From assembly GCA_900546695.1 (NCBI GenBank), contig URDX01000040.1:1-13032 (forward strand): 13,032 bases of DNA, in the 5' to 3' direction. Numbering within the stretch: the first letter of the stretch is position 1; every line of letters starts with the position of its first letter. This document shows, piece after piece, positions 11,951 through 13,032 of this stretch. The notes under the pieces are model-generated. The model was given only the letters and a program-made list of their open reading frames with translations, made no database searches and was not told the origin of the DNA. Origin of the DNA: an uncultured Eubacteriales bacterium (lineage in GTDB: Bacteria; Bacillota; Clostridia; Oscillospirales; CAG-272). The translations under genes and the position numbers were made by a program.

Positions 11951-13032
11951 ATGACAGATACATGTTTGCTGCGCGATGCCGTGACGCACTCGATAGATAA
12001 GCTGACGGCAGAAGGTAAAACGGCGGGCTGCGCGGTGCGCGTGATGCTGCGTGGGGAGACGGTGCTCTCCTGCGAGTTCGGGCTTTCCGATATCGGGGCG
12101 GGCACGCCGCTGCGCGCGGATTCGGTATTCCGCCTCGCCTCGATGACAAAGCCGATAGTTGCCGTCGCCGTGCTGCTCTGCGAGCAGCGGGGATTGCTGT
12201 CACTCGGCGACCGACTGTCCGATCACCTGAGCGAATTTTCGCACATGTATATCGCGGAGTACGGTGAGCTCAGACCGCCGCTGCGCGAGATGACGCTGCT
12301 CGACCTCCTGTCTCACACCGCGGGCTTCGGCACCGATGTCGACGCAGCCGAGCTCGACGCGCAGATGACCGCTGCGGACGCGAAGTGCTCACGCGATTCG
12401 GCGTTGCGCTTCTGCGCGGAATACGCGCGCCTTGCATTCGACCCCGGCAGTCGGCGCGCGTACAGCCCCACTGCGGCATTCGACCTGCTCGCCGCAGCGG
12501 TCGAGCGCGCAAGCGGACGGAAATTTGAAGATTTCGTGCGTGATAATATCTTTCTCCCGCTCGGGATGCACGACACATCGTTCGAGCTGACCGATACCAT
12601 GCGCGCCCGCCTCGTCGCCATGCACGACCGCAAAGACGGCAGAGCGGTCACGCAGCAAACCGAAAATATATTTACAGGCCATCCGCTCAGCTATCATTGC
12701 GGCGGCGCGGGGCTTGTCTCGACCGCCGACGATTATCTGCGCTTTGCAGAGATGCTGCGGATAGGCACAGTTCGCGACACCGCCGTGCTCTCCCGCAGCT
12801 CCGTTCTGCGAATGTGTACGCCCGTCTGCGTTCCCGCCGATGCGGAATGCCCGCCCGATGAAGTGTTCGGCTGCGGCGTTCGCGTAACGCTGCATGACAG
12901 AATTCTCCCGCACGGCTGCTTCGGTTGGAGCGGTGCATACGGAACGCATTTCTGGGTCGATCCGAAAAACGAGCTCGTCGCCGTGCTTATGCGAAATTCG
13001 CTCTATGACGGCGGTGCTGGCAGCAGCATTGC
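11951..13032 (+). CDS. Beta-lactamase-family serine hydrolase (3' end outside window)
   Basis: 360 residues are visible with no stop; the C-terminus lies beyond the window. The protein belongs to the class C beta-lactamase/penicillin-binding-protein-like hydrolases (EstB-type esterases and DD-peptidase-like enzymes). The catalytic serine and lysine are S64 and K67 in SMTK. The second motif is Y171 in YSP, in place of YxN. The third element lies in HGCFGWSGAYGTHFWVDP (321-338), with WSG replacing KTG as in EstB-like esterases. Supporting family marks are LLSHTAGF (119-126) and IFLPLGMHDTSF (200-211). No signal peptide is visible, so it should be cytoplasmic, which argues against a role as a secreted beta-lactamase. 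The ATG at 11951 follows GGGGGA at 6-7 nt. Substrate is unknown. Confidence 0.88.
   Translation, partial: MTDTCLLRDAVTHSIDKLTAEGKTAGCAVRVMLRGETVLSCEFGLSDIGAGTPLRADSVFRLASMTKPIVAVAVLLCEQRGLLSLGDRLSDHLSEFSHMYIAEYGELRPPLREMTLLDLLSHTAGFGTDVDAAELDAQMTAADAKCSRDSALRFCAEYARLAFDPGSRRAYSPTAAFDLLAAAVERASGRKFEDFVRDNIFLPLGMHDTSFELTDTMRARLVAMHDRKDGRAVTQQTENIFTGHPLSYHCGGAGLVSTADDYLRFAEMLRIGTVRDTAVLSRSSVLRMCTPVCVPADAECPPDEVFGCGVRVTLHDRILPHGCFGWSGAYGTHFWVDPKNELVAVLMRNSLYDGGAGSSI

Noticed and set aside
12389..12949. 186-codon minus-strand frame opposite the hydrolase
   Set aside because: It is antisense to the intact plus-strand hydrolase with SMTK and WSG motifs, and lacks any start signal.

Overview
The window is the right-hand part of an integrated mobile element (about 1-3250) joined to a conserved bacterial chromosome segment (about 3400-13032). 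The chromosomal genes and their order (lepA-hemW, ftsQ-ftsZ), the strong AGGAGG-type ribosome binding sites and the near-consensus sigma-A promoters with 17-bp spacers fit a GC-rich Clostridia, most likely a gut Oscillospirales/Ruminococcaceae-type organism. This placement is an inference from family knowledge, not a database result. The element is visibly more AT-rich than the chromosome.

Element (1-3250, all on +): the last 20 codons of an unknown gene; a 180-nt leader with a 13-codon peptide and two hairpins, each of which buries a Shine-Dalgarno sequence; a sigma-70 region-4-like regulator; a PemK/MazF-type protein fused to a cysteine-rich zinc-finger-like tail; a 53-residue small protein absent from ordinary gene calls; an excisionase-type HTH protein; and a 405-residue Tn916-type tyrosine integrase. 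The order sigma-like regulator, small proteins, xis, int resembles the regulation and recombination end of Tn916-family integrative conjugative elements. Downstream of int are a weak terminator, an outward-facing promoter, short direct repeats that may be integrase arm sites, and a strong terminator at 3372-3395. The exact element-chromosome junction could not be placed.

Chromosome: on the minus strand, lepA (EF4 GTPase) and hemW (heme chaperone, radical SAM) form an operon read from a promoter at 6950-6978 and ended by a terminator at 3555-3584. The lepA leader holds two copies of a 10-base motif that can compete for one complementary copy. Divergently, ftsQ/divIB (TTG start) and ftsZ each have their own promoter. 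ftsZ has a roughly 265-nt leader rich in hairpins and ends at a perfect 12-bp terminator. No ftsA lies between them.

The last section holds two minus-strand genes, a putative lipoprotein with long Asp/Gly/Ala-rich low-complexity stretches and a three-pass membrane protein of unknown function. Divergent from the membrane protein gene is a serine beta-lactamase-family hydrolase that runs off the window end. Its promoter and that of the membrane protein gene share the same -10 context.
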